DNA of 64,000 bases, taken from NCBI GenBank assembly GCA_046330935.1, contig JAXLRU010000002.1:310001-374000 (forward strand), read 5' to 3'. The stretch comes from JAXLRU01 sp046330935. GTDB taxonomy: Bacteria; Actinomycetota; Actinomycetes; Actinomycetales; Kineosporiaceae. The translations under genes and the position numbers were made by a program. Below, piece by piece: positions 32,873 through 42,612 of the stretch (positions within the stretch are counted from its first letter, which is position 1; each line of letters starts with the position of its first letter). The notes beneath the pieces were generated by a model. The model had not been told where the DNA came from and made no database searches. It worked only from the letters and a program-made list of their open reading frames with translations.

Positions 32873-34188
32873 GATCCCTCCAGCCGCAGCAGTCGGGGCA
32901 GGTCGGAGAGGGTGCCGAGGGTGAGCAGCGCGGTGGAGCCCAGCGGCACCCGCGCGACGTCGGCGTCGGTGACCGCGCGGAGGGCCACGACCCGGGGGTC
33001 GGTGCCCAGGCGGGTCGAGGCGAGCTGGATCCGCGCCGGGGAGGTGCGCCGCCCGCAGGCGAGGAACACGACGCTGGCGTCGGGAGCCGCGCGTCCGGCC
33101 GCTTCGGCCGCCTCGACGACCCCCTCGCCGTGGCCGCCCGCGCGGATCTCGGCGAGCCCGTCGAGCAGCCGCTGGCCGGAGCCGGCACCGAGCTCCCGGC
33201 GTCCGGCGAGGACCGTCACGCCCAGGCCCTCGGCGAGCGCTCGCAGGCCGATCGACCCCAGCGCGCTGATCGCGAGCTCGAACTCGTCGTCGTCGCCGTA
33301 CTCGGCGAGGTCGGTGGACAGCACCAGCGCCAGCCGGGAGCGCCGGGTGTCGACGTACTGGCGCACGAGCAGCGTCGCGTCGGCGGCGAGGCTCGCCAGG
33401 CGCGCGGAGGACCGCCAGTGGACGTGGCGCAGGTCGTCGCCGGGGGTGTACTCGCGCAGCGCGTGGAAGGCGAGGTCGCTGCTGGTCAGGTGCTCGGTGG
33501 TGCGCCCCTCGAGGTCGCGGATGAAGCCCGCGCCGAGGGGTTCCAGCCGCGTGGTGCGCGGGTGCACGTACAGCCGCTGGACGCCGGTCAGCCCGATCAC
33601 GCGGCGCGCCAGCCCGAGCGGGTCGGCGCGCACGATCCGCGCGGGGCCGACGTCGATGACGCCGCGCCGGACGGTGGGGATCGTGAACGCCTCCTCCTGC
33701 ACGGCGCCGGGCCCGAGGGAGCGCACCGCGAACGTCGCGACGTCCGCACCCACCGGGAGCTCGACGGCGGCCGCGACGCGGCGACGCACGCCCACGTTGC
33801 GGGCGCGCAGGACACCGGACATCACCCCGCCGACGACCACGCGCAGGGGCTCGACGGCCACGTCGACCTTGAACACCCCGCGGGGCAGCGTGAACAGCAG
33901 CGCGACGGCGACGGCCACGAGCAGCGCCGCCGCCACCATGCCCGCCTCGACCCACCCCAGGCGGCGGGCGGCCACCCACGTGAGGAGCCCGCAGCCGAGG
34001 GCGGCCCACCCGAGCGGGGTGACGACGCCCAGGGCGCGGGCCACGCGCTCCGGGGGCCGCACCCGCCGCACGTGCGGGGCGAGCGCGCCCGCGAGCCGCC
34101 CGGCCGGGCGCACCAGTACCCGCGCGAGCGGGTCGGGCAGCGCCGCGCCGAGGCGGTGCAGGCGGCCGGCGAGGGGACGGGTGTGCAT
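32869..34188 (-). CDS. DUF58 domain protein
   Basis: 439 residues. Two adjacent hydrophobic segments (LGVVTPLGWAALGCGLLTWVA and AGMVAAALLVAVAVALLFTL) anchor it. A beta-rich domain (VDVAVEPLRVVVGGVMSGVLRARN) follows, then the DUF58 hallmark LREYTPGDDLRHVHWRSSARLASL and a VWA-like C-terminal half (RLALVLSTDLAE). DUF58 proteins nearly always partner a MoxR ATPase and a transglutaminase-fold membrane protein, exactly as here, and are thought to help assemble or mature extracytoplasmic complexes. Its stop overlaps the start of the transglutaminase-like gene and its start lies 1 bp from the MoxR stop. Confidence 0.92.
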   Translation of the reverse strand: MHTRPLAGRLHRLGAALPDPLARVLVRPAGRLAGALAPHVRRVRPPERVARALGVVTPLGWAALGCGLLTWVAARRLGWVEAGMVAAALLVAVAVALLFTLPRGVFKVDVAVEPLRVVVGGVMSGVLRARNVGVRRRVAAAVELPVGADVATFAVRSLGPGAVQEEAFTIPTVRRGVIDVGPARIVRADPLGLARRVIGLTGVQRLYVHPRTTRLEPLGAGFIRDLEGRTTEHLTSSDLAFHALREYTPGDDLRHVHWRSSARLASLAADATLLVRQYVDTRRSRLALVLSTDLAEYGDDDEFELAISALGSIGLRALAEGLGVTVLAGRRELGAGSGQRLLDGLAEIRAGGHGEGVVEAAEAAGRAAPDASVVFLACGRRTSPARIQLASTRLGTDPRVVALRAVTDADVARVPLGSTALLTLGTLSDLPRLLRLEGS

Positions 34189-34189
34189 C

Positions 34190-35161
34190 TCAGGCCGCCC
34201 GGTCGCTCGGGGGACGCACCGCCGCGAACGCCTCGCCGATCATCGAGTCGACGGTGACGCCGGCGAACTCGGCCTCGGGGTCGAGGATCACGCGGTGGGA
34301 CAGGACGGGGCCGGCGAGGTCCTTGATGTCGTCGGGCAGCACGTAGGAGCGGCCGTGGGCGATCGCCCAGACCTTCGCGACCCGCACGTAGGCGAGGCAG
34401 CCACGCACCGAGGGCCCCAACCGCACCTGGGGGGAGGTGCGCAGCTGCTCGGCCAGCCGCGCGACGTAGGCGAGGATCGCCGGGTCGACGTGGACGCCGT
34501 CGGCCAGCGCCGTCATCTCCGTCACCCCCTGGATGGTGATCAGGGGCGTGACGACGGAGGCGCGGTCGCGCAGCGACGCGTCGGCGAGCAGCCGCACGGT
34601 GCTCTCGTGGTCGGGGTAGCCGAGGCTGGTCCGCATGAGGAAGCGGTCGAGCTGCGCCTCGGGCAGCCGGTAGGTGCCGGCCTGCTCGATCGGGTTCTGG
34701 GTCGCGATGACCATGAACGGGCGGCCGGTGGAGTGGGCGACGCCGTCGACGGTGACGCGCCCCTCCTCCATGACCTCCAGCAGCGCCGACTGCGTCTTGG
34801 GGCTGGCCCGGTTGATCTCGTCGGCCAGCACGATCGTCGCGAACACCGGCCCGGCGTGGAACCGGAAGCTGCCCTCGCGCTGGTCGTAGATGGTGACGCC
34901 CGTGACGTCGCTGGGCAGCAGGTCGGGGGTGAACTGGATCCGCGACTGCTTGCCCTGCAGCGTGTTGGCCAACGCCCGGGCCAGCGACGTCTTGCCCGTG
35001 CCCGGGACGTCCTCCAGCAGCAGGTGGCCCTCGGAGACCAGGCAGGTCAGCGCGAGCCGGACGACGTGGGTCTTGCCGATGACGGCCCGCTCGACGTTCT
35101 CGACGAGCTTGGCGAAGGTGTCGGCGAACCAGGCCGCCTGTTCGGCGGTCGTGTTGCTCAT
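34190..35161 (-). CDS. MoxR family AAA+ ATPase
   Basis: 323 residues from an ATG with GAGGAG upstream. AAA+ motifs: Walker A LEDVPGTGKTSLARAL, Walker B TIVLADEINRASPKTQSALLEVMEE, sensor 1 FMVIATQNPIEQAGTYRLPEAQLDRF, arginine-finger region FLMRTSLGYP and a C-terminal lid with LGPSVRGCLAYVRVAKVWAI. MoxR ATPases act as chaperones that insert metals or assemble protein complexes with VWA/DUF58 partners. Here it is coupled to DUF58 and lies 40 bp after the giant surface-protein gene, suggesting it helps fold or assemble that protein or the export complex. Confidence 0.95.
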   Translation of the reverse strand: MSNTTAEQAAWFADTFAKLVENVERAVIGKTHVVRLALTCLVSEGHLLLEDVPGTGKTSLARALANTLQGKQSRIQFTPDLLPSDVTGVTIYDQREGSFRFHAGPVFATIVLADEINRASPKTQSALLEVMEEGRVTVDGVAHSTGRPFMVIATQNPIEQAGTYRLPEAQLDRFLMRTSLGYPDHESTVRLLADASLRDRASVVTPLITIQGVTEMTALADGVHVDPAILAYVARLAEQLRTSPQVRLGPSVRGCLAYVRVAKVWAIAHGRSYVLPDDIKDLAGPVLSHRVILDPEAEFAGVTVDSMIGEAFAAVRPPSDRAA

Positions 35162-35201
35162 CAGATCTCCTCGGGTGGGGGCCGGCCGGCAGTGGTGCAG
35201 G

Positions 35202-38200
35202 TCAGGGCATGGGCCAGGTGTAGACGTTCGAGCTGATTCCGGTGGCGTTGTGGGTGACCCAGACCTGCTTGCCGCCGTAGCCGTAGATCTTCGGGCCCTC
35301 GTAGTAGCCCCGGCCGTCGCTGCCGGCCCGGATGGTGATCGGACCGTTGCGGCCGAAGTCGTCGTAGCTGGCGTGGATCTGGAAGGCGTGGTCGCCCTCG
35401 TCGAAGTTGTAGATCCGCACCCGGACGTAGCCGCAGGTGGAGTCCGTGCACACCCCGTTGACCCGCTTCAGCGCGCCGCGGTCGACCTCGAGGAACGACC
35501 GTTCGGTGTCCTGGTGCACCGAGCGCGCCGCGCCGGCGTTGCCGGCGGTGTCGACGGCCCGGACGGAGACGTCGTAACCGGTGTTGTACTTGTTCGGCGA
35601 CACCCAGGCGTCGGTAAGGCCGCCGCGCTGCCATCCGCCGCCGTTGACGCTGTACTCGATGTGGTCGACACCCCGCCCGTTGTCGGCGGGCGGCGACCAG
35701 TTGACCTGCACGTTGTGCCCGGTCGGCATGCTGACGTCGACGCTGGGCGCCTCCAGCAGGCCGAAGGGCACCTGGGCGGCGGCCGTCCCGGCCCCACCGC
35801 AGTAGTCGTTGCAGGCGCGCACCTGGACGCTGTAGCTGCGCCCGTTGGTCAGGCCCGAGACGACCTTGTTACCGGGGAGTCCGGTCCACGCGCCACTGGC
35901 GCCGAGCCGGTACTCGTAGCGGGAGATGGCCTTGCCGTTGTCGTTCGGGGCGGCGAAGTCGACGGCGATCTGCCGGTCGCCCGCGGTGGCGCTGACGCTG
36001 CTGACCGCGAAGGGCGCCCCGAAGGCGGTCACGGCCGCGGAGCGACCGGACACCGGCGAGGTCCCCGCCTTGTTCGTGGCCGAGACGTCGAACGTGTAGG
36101 CGCGGGCGTTGTCCGCGCTGATCACCGCCTCGTTCGTCGTGGGGTTGAGCGTGGCCACCTGTGCCCCGTCGCGGAAGACCCGCAGCGTGTAGGAGCTGAT
36201 CGCGGCACCGTTGGACGGCGGCTCGGCCCAGCTCACGGTGATCTGCTTGCCGACCGCCCCACCGGAGTTGCGAGCGGTGGGCGCCGAGGGCCGCCCGGGC
36301 AGGCCGGCCGGGGTCTCGGGGGCCGACGGTGCCGAGTCGGGCCCGTCGCCCTTGGCGTTCACGGCGCGCACGGTGAACGTGTACGGCGTCCCGTTGGTGA
36401 GGCCGGCGATCGTCGCGTCGGTCGTCTGGGACTCCACCGTCGAGCCGTTGCTGCCCGGCGGGCTCATCGTGACGACGTAGCGCTGGATCGGGGAGCCCTC
36501 GTTGGCGGGCACCGACCAGCTGACCTTCACCGCGCCGCCCTCGGCGGTGCCGGTGACGAACGCCGCGACGGGCGCTGCCGGGGCGTCGGGCACGACGTCG
36601 GGGGTGACCGCCTCGGACGGGTCGCTCCACTCGCCCTCGCCGACCTCGTTGACCGCGCGGAAGCGGAACCGGTACTCGGTGCCGTTGTCCAGGCCGGTCA
36701 CGCGGCAGACGTCGGTGGCGCAGGTGCCCTCGTAGCCGGGCGTCCCGTCGATCTCGTAGCCCGTGACGGGGGCGCCGTTGTCGCCGGCGGGGCTCAGCCG
36801 CAGCGCGACGAAGCCGTCGCCGGAGTCCACCACCGTGGGTGCCGTCAGGGGCTTGGCGGGCTTGCCGCGCACCGTGACCGCGACCCGGCCGGTGACGACC
36901 CGGCCCGGGTCGTTGGTGGCGTCGAGGACGTCGTAGACCAGCCGCGCGGTGCCGACGAACGAGGCCGCCGGCGTGTAGACGACCGTGTCGCCGTCGCGCA
37001 CGACCGACCCGGAGCCCGCCACCTGACGCACGTTGCGCAGCGTCAGCTTCGTGCCGGGGAAGGGGTTGGCGTCGTTGGCGAGGACGTCGATCCGCACCGC
37101 CTTGCCCGCGTCGGCCTTCGCCACGTCGTCGTCGTTCGCCTTGGCCAGCGGCCTCGTGCTGGCCGTGACCCGCACGGTGACCTTCAGCGCGACGGCCGGG
37201 TTGGTGCCGTCGGAGACGGCGACGGCGATGACGCTGCGGCTGCCCTTCGGCGTCTGCGTGGGCGTCGCCAGCGACAGCGTGCTGCCAGAGACCGAGGCGT
37301 CCAGCCAGGACGCGGCCCCCGAGGGACGCCCGAAGGTGAGCTTGGCGGCGTCGGCCGGGTCGGGGTCGCGGACGAACTCGCGCAGGTCGACGCTGATCGC
37401 TGTCTCGCCGGGAGCGACGTCGACCGTGGCGGGCGTGGGCACCGGCGGCCGGTTGCTCGGCGGGAGCACCTCGATCGGCAGGGTCAGCACCGCCTTGCGG
37501 CCCTTCGGGTCCTCCGGCGACGTGCCCGTGGTGACCTCGAACGTCAGCGACGCGGGGCCGGCGTAGCCCTGGGCGGCGGCGAACCGCAGCGTCGTGGCGT
37601 TCACCACGAGCGCCGAGCCGTCGGAGCGGGAGGCGCTCACGGCGTCCTCGCTCGTCAGGCGCACCTTGCCGCCCTCCGGGTCGACGACGACGTCGCCCAA
37701 CCGGATGGTGGTCGCCGTCCCGCCGCGCACCTTGAGGGGGGTCGCCGACTTCAGCCGCGGGCGCTGCCCGTCGAGCCCCGGCACCATGACGAACGCGGTG
37801 GCCGACAGCTTGTCGACGTCGGTGACGGTGTAGCCGATCACCTGCGGGCCCGGCTTCAGCGCGATGAGCAGGTGGCCCTGCGGGGTGACCGTGGCCGCGG
37901 CGGCCTGCGGCCCGACGGCGGCGACCTTGAGGTCCTCGCGCCGCCCGTCCGGGTCGTCGTCGTTGGCGCGGACGTCGACGTCGACCACCTTGGCGCCGCC
38001 GACGTCGCGGGCCGTGGACGTGTCGGTGAGGACGTCGTCGCGGGCCACCGGGGCGAGCGCCGGCGCGGCCGGGTCGGACTGCACGGTGAGGAACGCCGTG
38101 TCGCGCCCGCCGCGCCCGTCGGTGATCGCGTAGGGGATGTTGACGGTCGTCGGCTCGGTCGGCAGGGACAGCCCGATCCGGTCGCCGAGCAGCTGCGGGC

Positions 38201-41200
38201 GCAGCGACTCGGGCGCGGTGAACGGCGAGCGCTCGTCGAAGCCGATCGGGTCGCCGTCGGGGTCGTTGTCGTTGGCGAGGACGGCGACGGCGACGTCCCG
38301 GCCCGGCTTGACCCGCAGCAGGTCGTCGACGGCGACGGGCGGCTGGTCGCCCTCGGGGCGGCGGGCCAGACCCACGCGGACCAGGCCGCGGGCGGAGGCA
38401 CCGAGCGCGTCGACGATGGAGTAGCTGAAGGAGTCGGTGCCGGCGGAGTCGGCGAACGCCTCGTAGATCAGGGTCGTCCCGTCCTCGATGCCCACGAGCC
38501 GGCCCAGCTGGGGGGCGGTCGCGGCACCCAGCAGGGTCACCGAGTCGCCGTCGGGGTCGCGCCCCACCAGCGGCACGGGGATCCGGATGCGGCTGCCCGC
38601 GAACCCGCGCGCCTCCACGGTGGGCGCCGACGGCGGGTCGTTGCGGCGCTTGTCGACGGCACGGACGGTGACGGTGAGCTGCCCGGAGGCCCGCGCCCCC
38701 CGCTCGTCGACGACCGTGTAGACCGCCGAGACCGATCCGGGGGTGGACGGCGCCTGGAACCGCACGACGTCGCCGTCGGCGAACAGCAGGCCCTTGGCGC
38801 CGCTGACCCCGGTGATCGACGTCGACAGCGTCAGCTTGTCGCCGTCGGGGTCGGAGTCGTTGGCGAGCACGGGCACGGTGAGCAGGTCACCGGCGCGCAC
38901 CACGGCGGTGTCGTCCTTCACCAGCGGCGGCTGGTTGGTGGGGGACGCGCTGACGGTGCGCACGGTGAGCCGGCCCTGCGCCGAGGCGAGGCCGTCGGAG
39001 ACCTCGTAGCCGATCACCACGGGGCTGGTCAGGGCGCGGTCGGCCTCGACCCGCAGGTAGCGCAGGTCGCTGACCGACACCCGGACCCCGGCGCCCTGCG
39101 GCACCTGGATGCCGCGCACGACGAGCACGTCGCCGTCGAGGTCGAGGTCGTTGGCGAGGACGTCGGACAGGGCGGAGGAACCCTCCGGGACGGCGAGGGT
39201 GTCGGCGACGCCGACGGGCGCGCTGTTGCCGCTCGCCGCGCGGACGTCGACCCGGACCAGGCCCTCGCTCTTCGTGGGGCCGTCGGTGACGACGTAGGGG
39301 AAGACGTAGCTGCCGGGGCGCCCGGCGCGGAACTTGATCGTGTTGGCGGTGAAGTCGGGGACGGCGGCCGCGCCCGGCACCGGCGCGAGCGGCGCCAGGT
39401 GTAGGGGGTCGTCGTTGACGTCGATGTCGTTGAGCAGCGGCTGGAGCGTGACGGTCTGCCCGGCCCGTGCCGTGTAGAGGTCGTCGCGCGCCGACGGCGG
39501 CTTGTTGATGGCCGGCTGCACCTTCACGGTCATCCGCCCGGCCACCGGCTCACCGCGCCCGTCGGAGACGAGGTAGGAGACCGGCTTGGTCACCTGGGCG
39601 GCCCCGGCGTCGAGGTAGGTGACCAGGCCCGAGCCGGTGAAGCGCACCGAGTCGGGCGCCGCGACGGAGGCTCCGACGAGCGCCAGCGGGTCGCCGTCCG
39701 GGTCCTCCCAGTCGGCGAGGACGACGTACTTGAGGCTGCGCCCGGTCTGCACCGACGGCGACTGCACGCGGCCCTTGCGCAGGCGCGGCGGGCCGTTGAC
39801 GTCGGCGCCGTGGATGGCGACGGTGACGGCCGCGGAGTCGGTGCCGCCGCGCCCGTCGTCGACCGTGTAGGAGAACCGGACGGTGCCGGAGGCGCCCGCC
39901 TCTGGCGTGTACTGCAGGGTGCGGCCGTTCTCGATCAGGTCGAGCTTGCCCTTGGCGATCGTCGGCAGGGACGCGAGCGCGAGGATGTCGCCGTCGGGGT
40001 CGGTGTCGTTGTCGAGCACGGGCAGCGCCACGGGCTGGCCGGGGCGGGCGCCGAAGGCGTCGTCGACGGCGACCGGCGGCCGGTTCGGGCCGCGCTGGTC
40101 GCGGCGGCGGTCGGGCTGCTCGTCCTCGGTGCGCGACTCGTCGGTGACCTCGGGCTCGGGGCGCTGCTGCACCTCGTCCCAGTTGTCGACCCGCTGCAGG
40201 TCCTCCAGCCGCCAGACGCCGCCGCCTTCGACGTCGTTGATGACGATCTGGCCGCGGTTGACGCGGAAGACGAGGCGGGCCTGCGCGTTCGCGCCCTTGA
40301 CGGGGTAGGCCTGCGGGGACGCACCGGCGCACCCGCGGACCATCGACGGGCTCGCGCCGGACCACAGGCCGTGCACGCAGCCGCCGAGCATGACGGGCGC
40401 CGAGGGGGTGCCCGCGCCGGTGGCCAGGCGCCGGGCGCCGCCCCCGTCGAGGGGCACCGCGAGGAGGGCCTGGTCGGTGGCGACGAGGACGTCGGCGGCG
40501 GCGGGCCCGGCCTGCTGGACGACGGCCGAGCCGCCCTCGCCCGAGACGTCGACCGGGTCGTGGTCGGCGAGCAGGACGTGCCCGTCGGCGTCGACCGCCA
40601 CGGGGCTCGGTCCGACCGCGCTGAGCTTGAGCCCCTTGGCGCCCTTGGCGCCCTTCACCGTGTGGCGCTCGGCCTTCACGTCGCGGCCGGCGCCGCGGAC
40701 GGTGGTGAGCTGGCCCGTCGCCGCCGACAGCACGTGCACCGCGCCGTCCTCGCCCACGGCGAGCACGGCGTCCTTGTCGACGGTGAGGTCGGGGGCGTCC
40801 TTGGCGGGCTTCACCGCGGCGACACCGACACCGGGGCGCACCCACAGCCGGCCCTGCGCCGGGTCGAGCAGCGCCGAGACGCCGCCGCCGAGGCCCACGA
40901 GCGACCCCTTGGGCGCGGACACCGGCGAGGAGACGCCCACGTAGGCCGGGTCGACGACGGCGAAGCGGGACTGGGCCGAGTCCACCAGGACGACGCTGCT
41001 GCCGGACTGCAGGACGTCGACGCCGTGGTCGAGGGAGGTGGAGGCGGAGGCGTCGAGCTGGTCGACCTGCCGGTTGAACCGCCCGAGCTCGAGCATCGCG
41101 CCGCGGGTGACCCACACCCCGGCGTCGTTGAGGCTGACGTCGGCGGCGGAGAAGCCGTCGGCCGTCACGAGCGCCACCACGGTCGCCGTGAGGGTCACCC

Positions 41201-41261
41201 CCACGACGGCGCCGGACACCACCTTGCGCCTGCGCCCGCCTGATCGGAGAAGTCCTGCCAC
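35202..41261 (-). CDS. Giant membrane-anchored cadherin-like / fibronectin type III repeat protein
   Basis: 2,019 residues from the GTG at 41261 (GAGGGGG upstream); an earlier start is less likely. After a basic N-terminus there is one transmembrane helix (KVVSGAVVGVTLTATVVALV, ~12-34). Next, ~350 residues of beta-propeller-like sequence, then about nine ~95-residue cadherin/Big-type Ig repeats, each with a VLANDxDPDGD calcium-type motif (VLDNDTDPDGD, VLANDSDPDGD, VLANDNDPDGD). Five fibronectin III repeats follow (SWSVPANEGSPIQRYV, SWAEPPSNGAAISSY, NWSPPADNGRGVD). A ~90-residue C-terminal domain has two cysteines (VCTDSTCGYV). The result is a long stalk exposed outside the cell, probably an adhesin or wall-spanning scaffold. 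It is transcribed with MoxR-DUF58 and the T7SS ATPase. Confidence 0.88.
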   Translation of the reverse strand: MAGLLRSGGRRRKVVSGAVVGVTLTATVVALVTADGFSAADVSLNDAGVWVTRGAMLELGRFNRQVDQLDASASTSLDHGVDVLQSGSSVVLVDSAQSRFAVVDPAYVGVSSPVSAPKGSLVGLGGGVSALLDPAQGRLWVRPGVGVAAVKPAKDAPDLTVDKDAVLAVGEDGAVHVLSAATGQLTTVRGAGRDVKAERHTVKGAKGAKGLKLSAVGPSPVAVDADGHVLLADHDPVDVSGEGGSAVVQQAGPAAADVLVATDQALLAVPLDGGGARRLATGAGTPSAPVMLGGCVHGLWSGASPSMVRGCAGASPQAYPVKGANAQARLVFRVNRGQIVINDVEGGGVWRLEDLQRVDNWDEVQQRPEPEVTDESRTEDEQPDRRRDQRGPNRPPVAVDDAFGARPGQPVALPVLDNDTDPDGDILALASLPTIAKGKLDLIENGRTLQYTPEAGASGTVRFSYTVDDGRGGTDSAAVTVAIHGADVNGPPRLRKGRVQSPSVQTGRSLKYVVLADWEDPDGDPLALVGASVAAPDSVRFTGSGLVTYLDAGAAQVTKPVSYLVSDGRGEPVAGRMTVKVQPAINKPPSARDDLYTARAGQTVTLQPLLNDIDVNDDPLHLAPLAPVPGAAAVPDFTANTIKFRAGRPGSYVFPYVVTDGPTKSEGLVRVDVRAASGNSAPVGVADTLAVPEGSSALSDVLANDLDLDGDVLVVRGIQVPQGAGVRVSVSDLRYLRVEADRALTSPVVIGYEVSDGLASAQGRLTVRTVSASPTNQPPLVKDDTAVVRAGDLLTVPVLANDSDPDGDKLTLSTSITGVSGAKGLLFADGDVVRFQAPSTPGSVSAVYTVVDERGARASGQLTVTVRAVDKRRNDPPSAPTVEARGFAGSRIRIPVPLVGRDPDGDSVTLLGAATAPQLGRLVGIEDGTTLIYEAFADSAGTDSFSYSIVDALGASARGLVRVGLARRPEGDQPPVAVDDLLRVKPGRDVAVAVLANDNDPDGDPIGFDERSPFTAPESLRPQLLGDRIGLSLPTEPTTVNIPYAITDGRGGRDTAFLTVQSDPAAPALAPVARDDVLTDTSTARDVGGAKVVDVDVRANDDDPDGRREDLKVAAVGPQAAAATVTPQGHLLIALKPGPQVIGYTVTDVDKLSATAFVMVPGLDGQRPRLKSATPLKVRGGTATTIRLGDVVVDPEGGKVRLTSEDAVSASRSDGSALVVNATTLRFAAAQGYAGPASLTFEVTTGTSPEDPKGRKAVLTLPIEVLPPSNRPPVPTPATVDVAPGETAISVDLREFVRDPDPADAAKLTFGRPSGAASWLDASVSGSTLSLATPTQTPKGSRSVIAVAVSDGTNPAVALKVTVRVTASTRPLAKANDDDVAKADAGKAVRIDVLANDANPFPGTKLTLRNVRQVAGSGSVVRDGDTVVYTPAASFVGTARLVYDVLDATNDPGRVVTGRVAVTVRGKPAKPLTAPTVVDSGDGFVALRLSPAGDNGAPVTGYEIDGTPGYEGTCATDVCRVTGLDNGTEYRFRFRAVNEVGEGEWSDPSEAVTPDVVPDAPAAPVAAFVTGTAEGGAVKVSWSVPANEGSPIQRYVVTMSPPGSNGSTVESQTTDATIAGLTNGTPYTFTVRAVNAKGDGPDSAPSAPETPAGLPGRPSAPTARNSGGAVGKQITVSWAEPPSNGAAISSYTLRVFRDGAQVATLNPTTNEAVISADNARAYTFDVSATNKAGTSPVSGRSAAVTAFGAPFAVSSVSATAGDRQIAVDFAAPNDNGKAISRYEYRLGASGAWTGLPGNKVVSGLTNGRSYSVQVRACNDYCGGAGTAAAQVPFGLLEAPSVDVSMPTGHNVQVNWSPPADNGRGVDHIEYSVNGGGWQRGGLTDAWVSPNKYNTGYDVSVRAVDTAGNAGAARSVHQDTERSFLEVDRGALKRVNGVCTDSTCGYVRVRIYNFDEGDHAFQIHASYDDFGRNGPITIRAGSDGRGYYEGPKIYGYGGKQVWVTHNATGISSNVYTWPMP

Positions 41262-41437
41262 GCCTGCCCCCTCGAGTCGACGCCACCCGTCGGGCGGCGA
41301 TATCGGGGAGCACTCTGGCGCAGGCGACCACCCCACGTCTGTGGGGACGGGTCCCCATGGCTCCCCGGCGGTGGCCTCGTCTCGACCACCCGCGATGCGG
41401 CTCGGACGGGGTCCTTTTGAGCCGCGCGCGGGGGAAC

Positions 41438-41443
41438 TCTAGG
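41438..41443. repeat. Left target-site duplication of the IS481 element
   Basis: TCTAGG, repeated at 42564-42569. It fits the NCTAGN target known for IS481. Confidence 0.8.
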
Positions 41444-42449
41444 TGTATGAGCGCATGACGTTGGTGACGTGGCGGCGGAGCTGTTGGGCGGGGGGTTGGT
41501 CGCCGGTGGCGGTGTGGGGTCGGTGGTAGTTGTAGTGGATGTTCCAGACGGCGATCGCGGCGGCCCTGGCGGTCTCGCTGGTGTAGGCGCGGGCGTAGAG
41601 GAGCTCTTCGGCGAGGATCCGTTGGTAGCGCTCGACCTTGCCGTTGTGGCGAGGCGTGTAGGGCCGGATTCGCTGATGCCTGCGGACCCCGGTCTCGTGC
41701 AGCGCGGTCGTGAACGCGCCCGCCCGGTAGTTGGAGCCGTTGTCGCTGATGACCCGGTCGATGCGGGTGATCCCGTGCTCGGCGAGGAACGCCCGCGCGC
41801 GGCGCCAGAACGCGATCGTGGTGGCGGCGGTCTCGTCTGCCAGCGCCTCGGTGTAGGCCAGGCGCGAGTGCCCGTCCACGATCGAGTGCAGGTAGACGTA
41901 GCCGGCTTTCGCGCCAGCGGTCTTCGCCTTCTCCACGGTCTTGGCCTGGGCTGATCCCCGACCCACGGCCCGCCAGCCGCCGCCGTCGGGGATCCGCCCG
42001 ACCTTCTTCACATCGATGTGGACCATCTCCCCGGCCCGCGCGGTCGTGATGGTCTGCGGGGTCCGGTTCGTGGCGCCGGTGGGGTCGAGGTCACGACGAT
42101 GGTTCAAGCCGAGCCGGACCAGCCACCGCCCGACCGTGGCCGTGCTGACCTGGACACCGCTGTCGCGGAGTTCGACGGCGATCAGACGGGCCGACCACTT
42201 CCGTTCCCGCCGCAAGACCTCGATCCGCACGACTACGTCGGCGGGCAGCTGGGCGGGGCTGGCGTGCGGGCGAGACCTGCGGTCTTCCAGGCCGGCCTCG
42301 CCGTGCTCGCGGTGGCGGCGGACCCACTTGCTCAGGCACTGCCGGGAGATCCCGGCCTCGGCGGCGACGTGGGCGATCGGACGAGCCTGGCAACGCTGGA
42401 CCAGCCGCAGCCTCCCGGCAGGGGTCAGCGGCGCATTACGGTGGGACAC
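41439..42449 (-). CDS. IS481 family transposase
   Basis: 336 residues from the GTG at 42449 (VSHRNAPLTPAGR), the usual IS481 start. Helix-turn-helix region: ARPIAHVAAEAGISRQCLSKWVRRHREHG. The rve DDE core includes MVHIDVKKVGRIP, YLHSIVDGHSRLAY, RVISDNGSNYR and the terminal glutamate helix PYTPRHNGKVERYQRIL. It is intact. The stop codon TAG lies in the flanking TCTAGG duplication, outside the element, so translation termination depends on the target site, a known habit of IS481 at NCTAGN sites. Confidence 0.95.
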   Translation of the reverse strand: MSHRNAPLTPAGRLRLVQRCQARPIAHVAAEAGISRQCLSKWVRRHREHGEAGLEDRRSRPHASPAQLPADVVVRIEVLRRERKWSARLIAVELRDSGVQVSTATVGRWLVRLGLNHRRDLDPTGATNRTPQTITTARAGEMVHIDVKKVGRIPDGGGWRAVGRGSAQAKTVEKAKTAGAKAGYVYLHSIVDGHSRLAYTEALADETAATTIAFWRRARAFLAEHGITRIDRVISDNGSNYRAGAFTTALHETGVRRHQRIRPYTPRHNGKVERYQRILAEELLYARAYTSETARAAAIAVWNIHYNYHRPHTATGDQPPAQQLRRHVTNVMRSYT

Positions 42450-42563
42450 GAGGGGTAGGTCTCCTGGTCGCGCGGATGGTTGGGTCGCACTGCCCATCCT
42501 GCCGACCGGACCTACCCCTCCCTCACACCCCGCCCCGCGTCACCAACCTCATGATTCGCAACA
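41444..42563. mobile_element. IS481 family insertion sequence (1,120 bp)
   Basis: Ends are defined by TGT...ACA termini, an imperfect inverted repeat (outer TGT and CATGA blocks; inner perfect GTTGGTGACG / CGTCACCAAC), and the flanking 6-bp duplication TCTAGG. It sits in the intergenic space between the giant surface-protein gene and the FHA-HTH gene and interrupts no recognisable frame. It probably separates two parts of a formerly continuous cluster. Confidence 0.88.
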
Positions 42564-42569
42564 TCTAGG
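42564..42569. repeat. Right target-site duplication of the IS481 element
   Basis: TCTAGG, identical to 41438-41443. Confidence 0.8.
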
Positions 42570-42612
42570 GGGCTGCGCGGACACTCAGGAACGCGGTCCG
42601 GCAACGATTCGA

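Noticed and set aside
34890..39404. A 1,504-codon open frame on the plus strand
   Set aside because: It mirrors the giant repeat protein on the other strand, has abnormal composition (Gly/Arg/Val/Asp-rich without domains), and arises from GC-rich codon bias.
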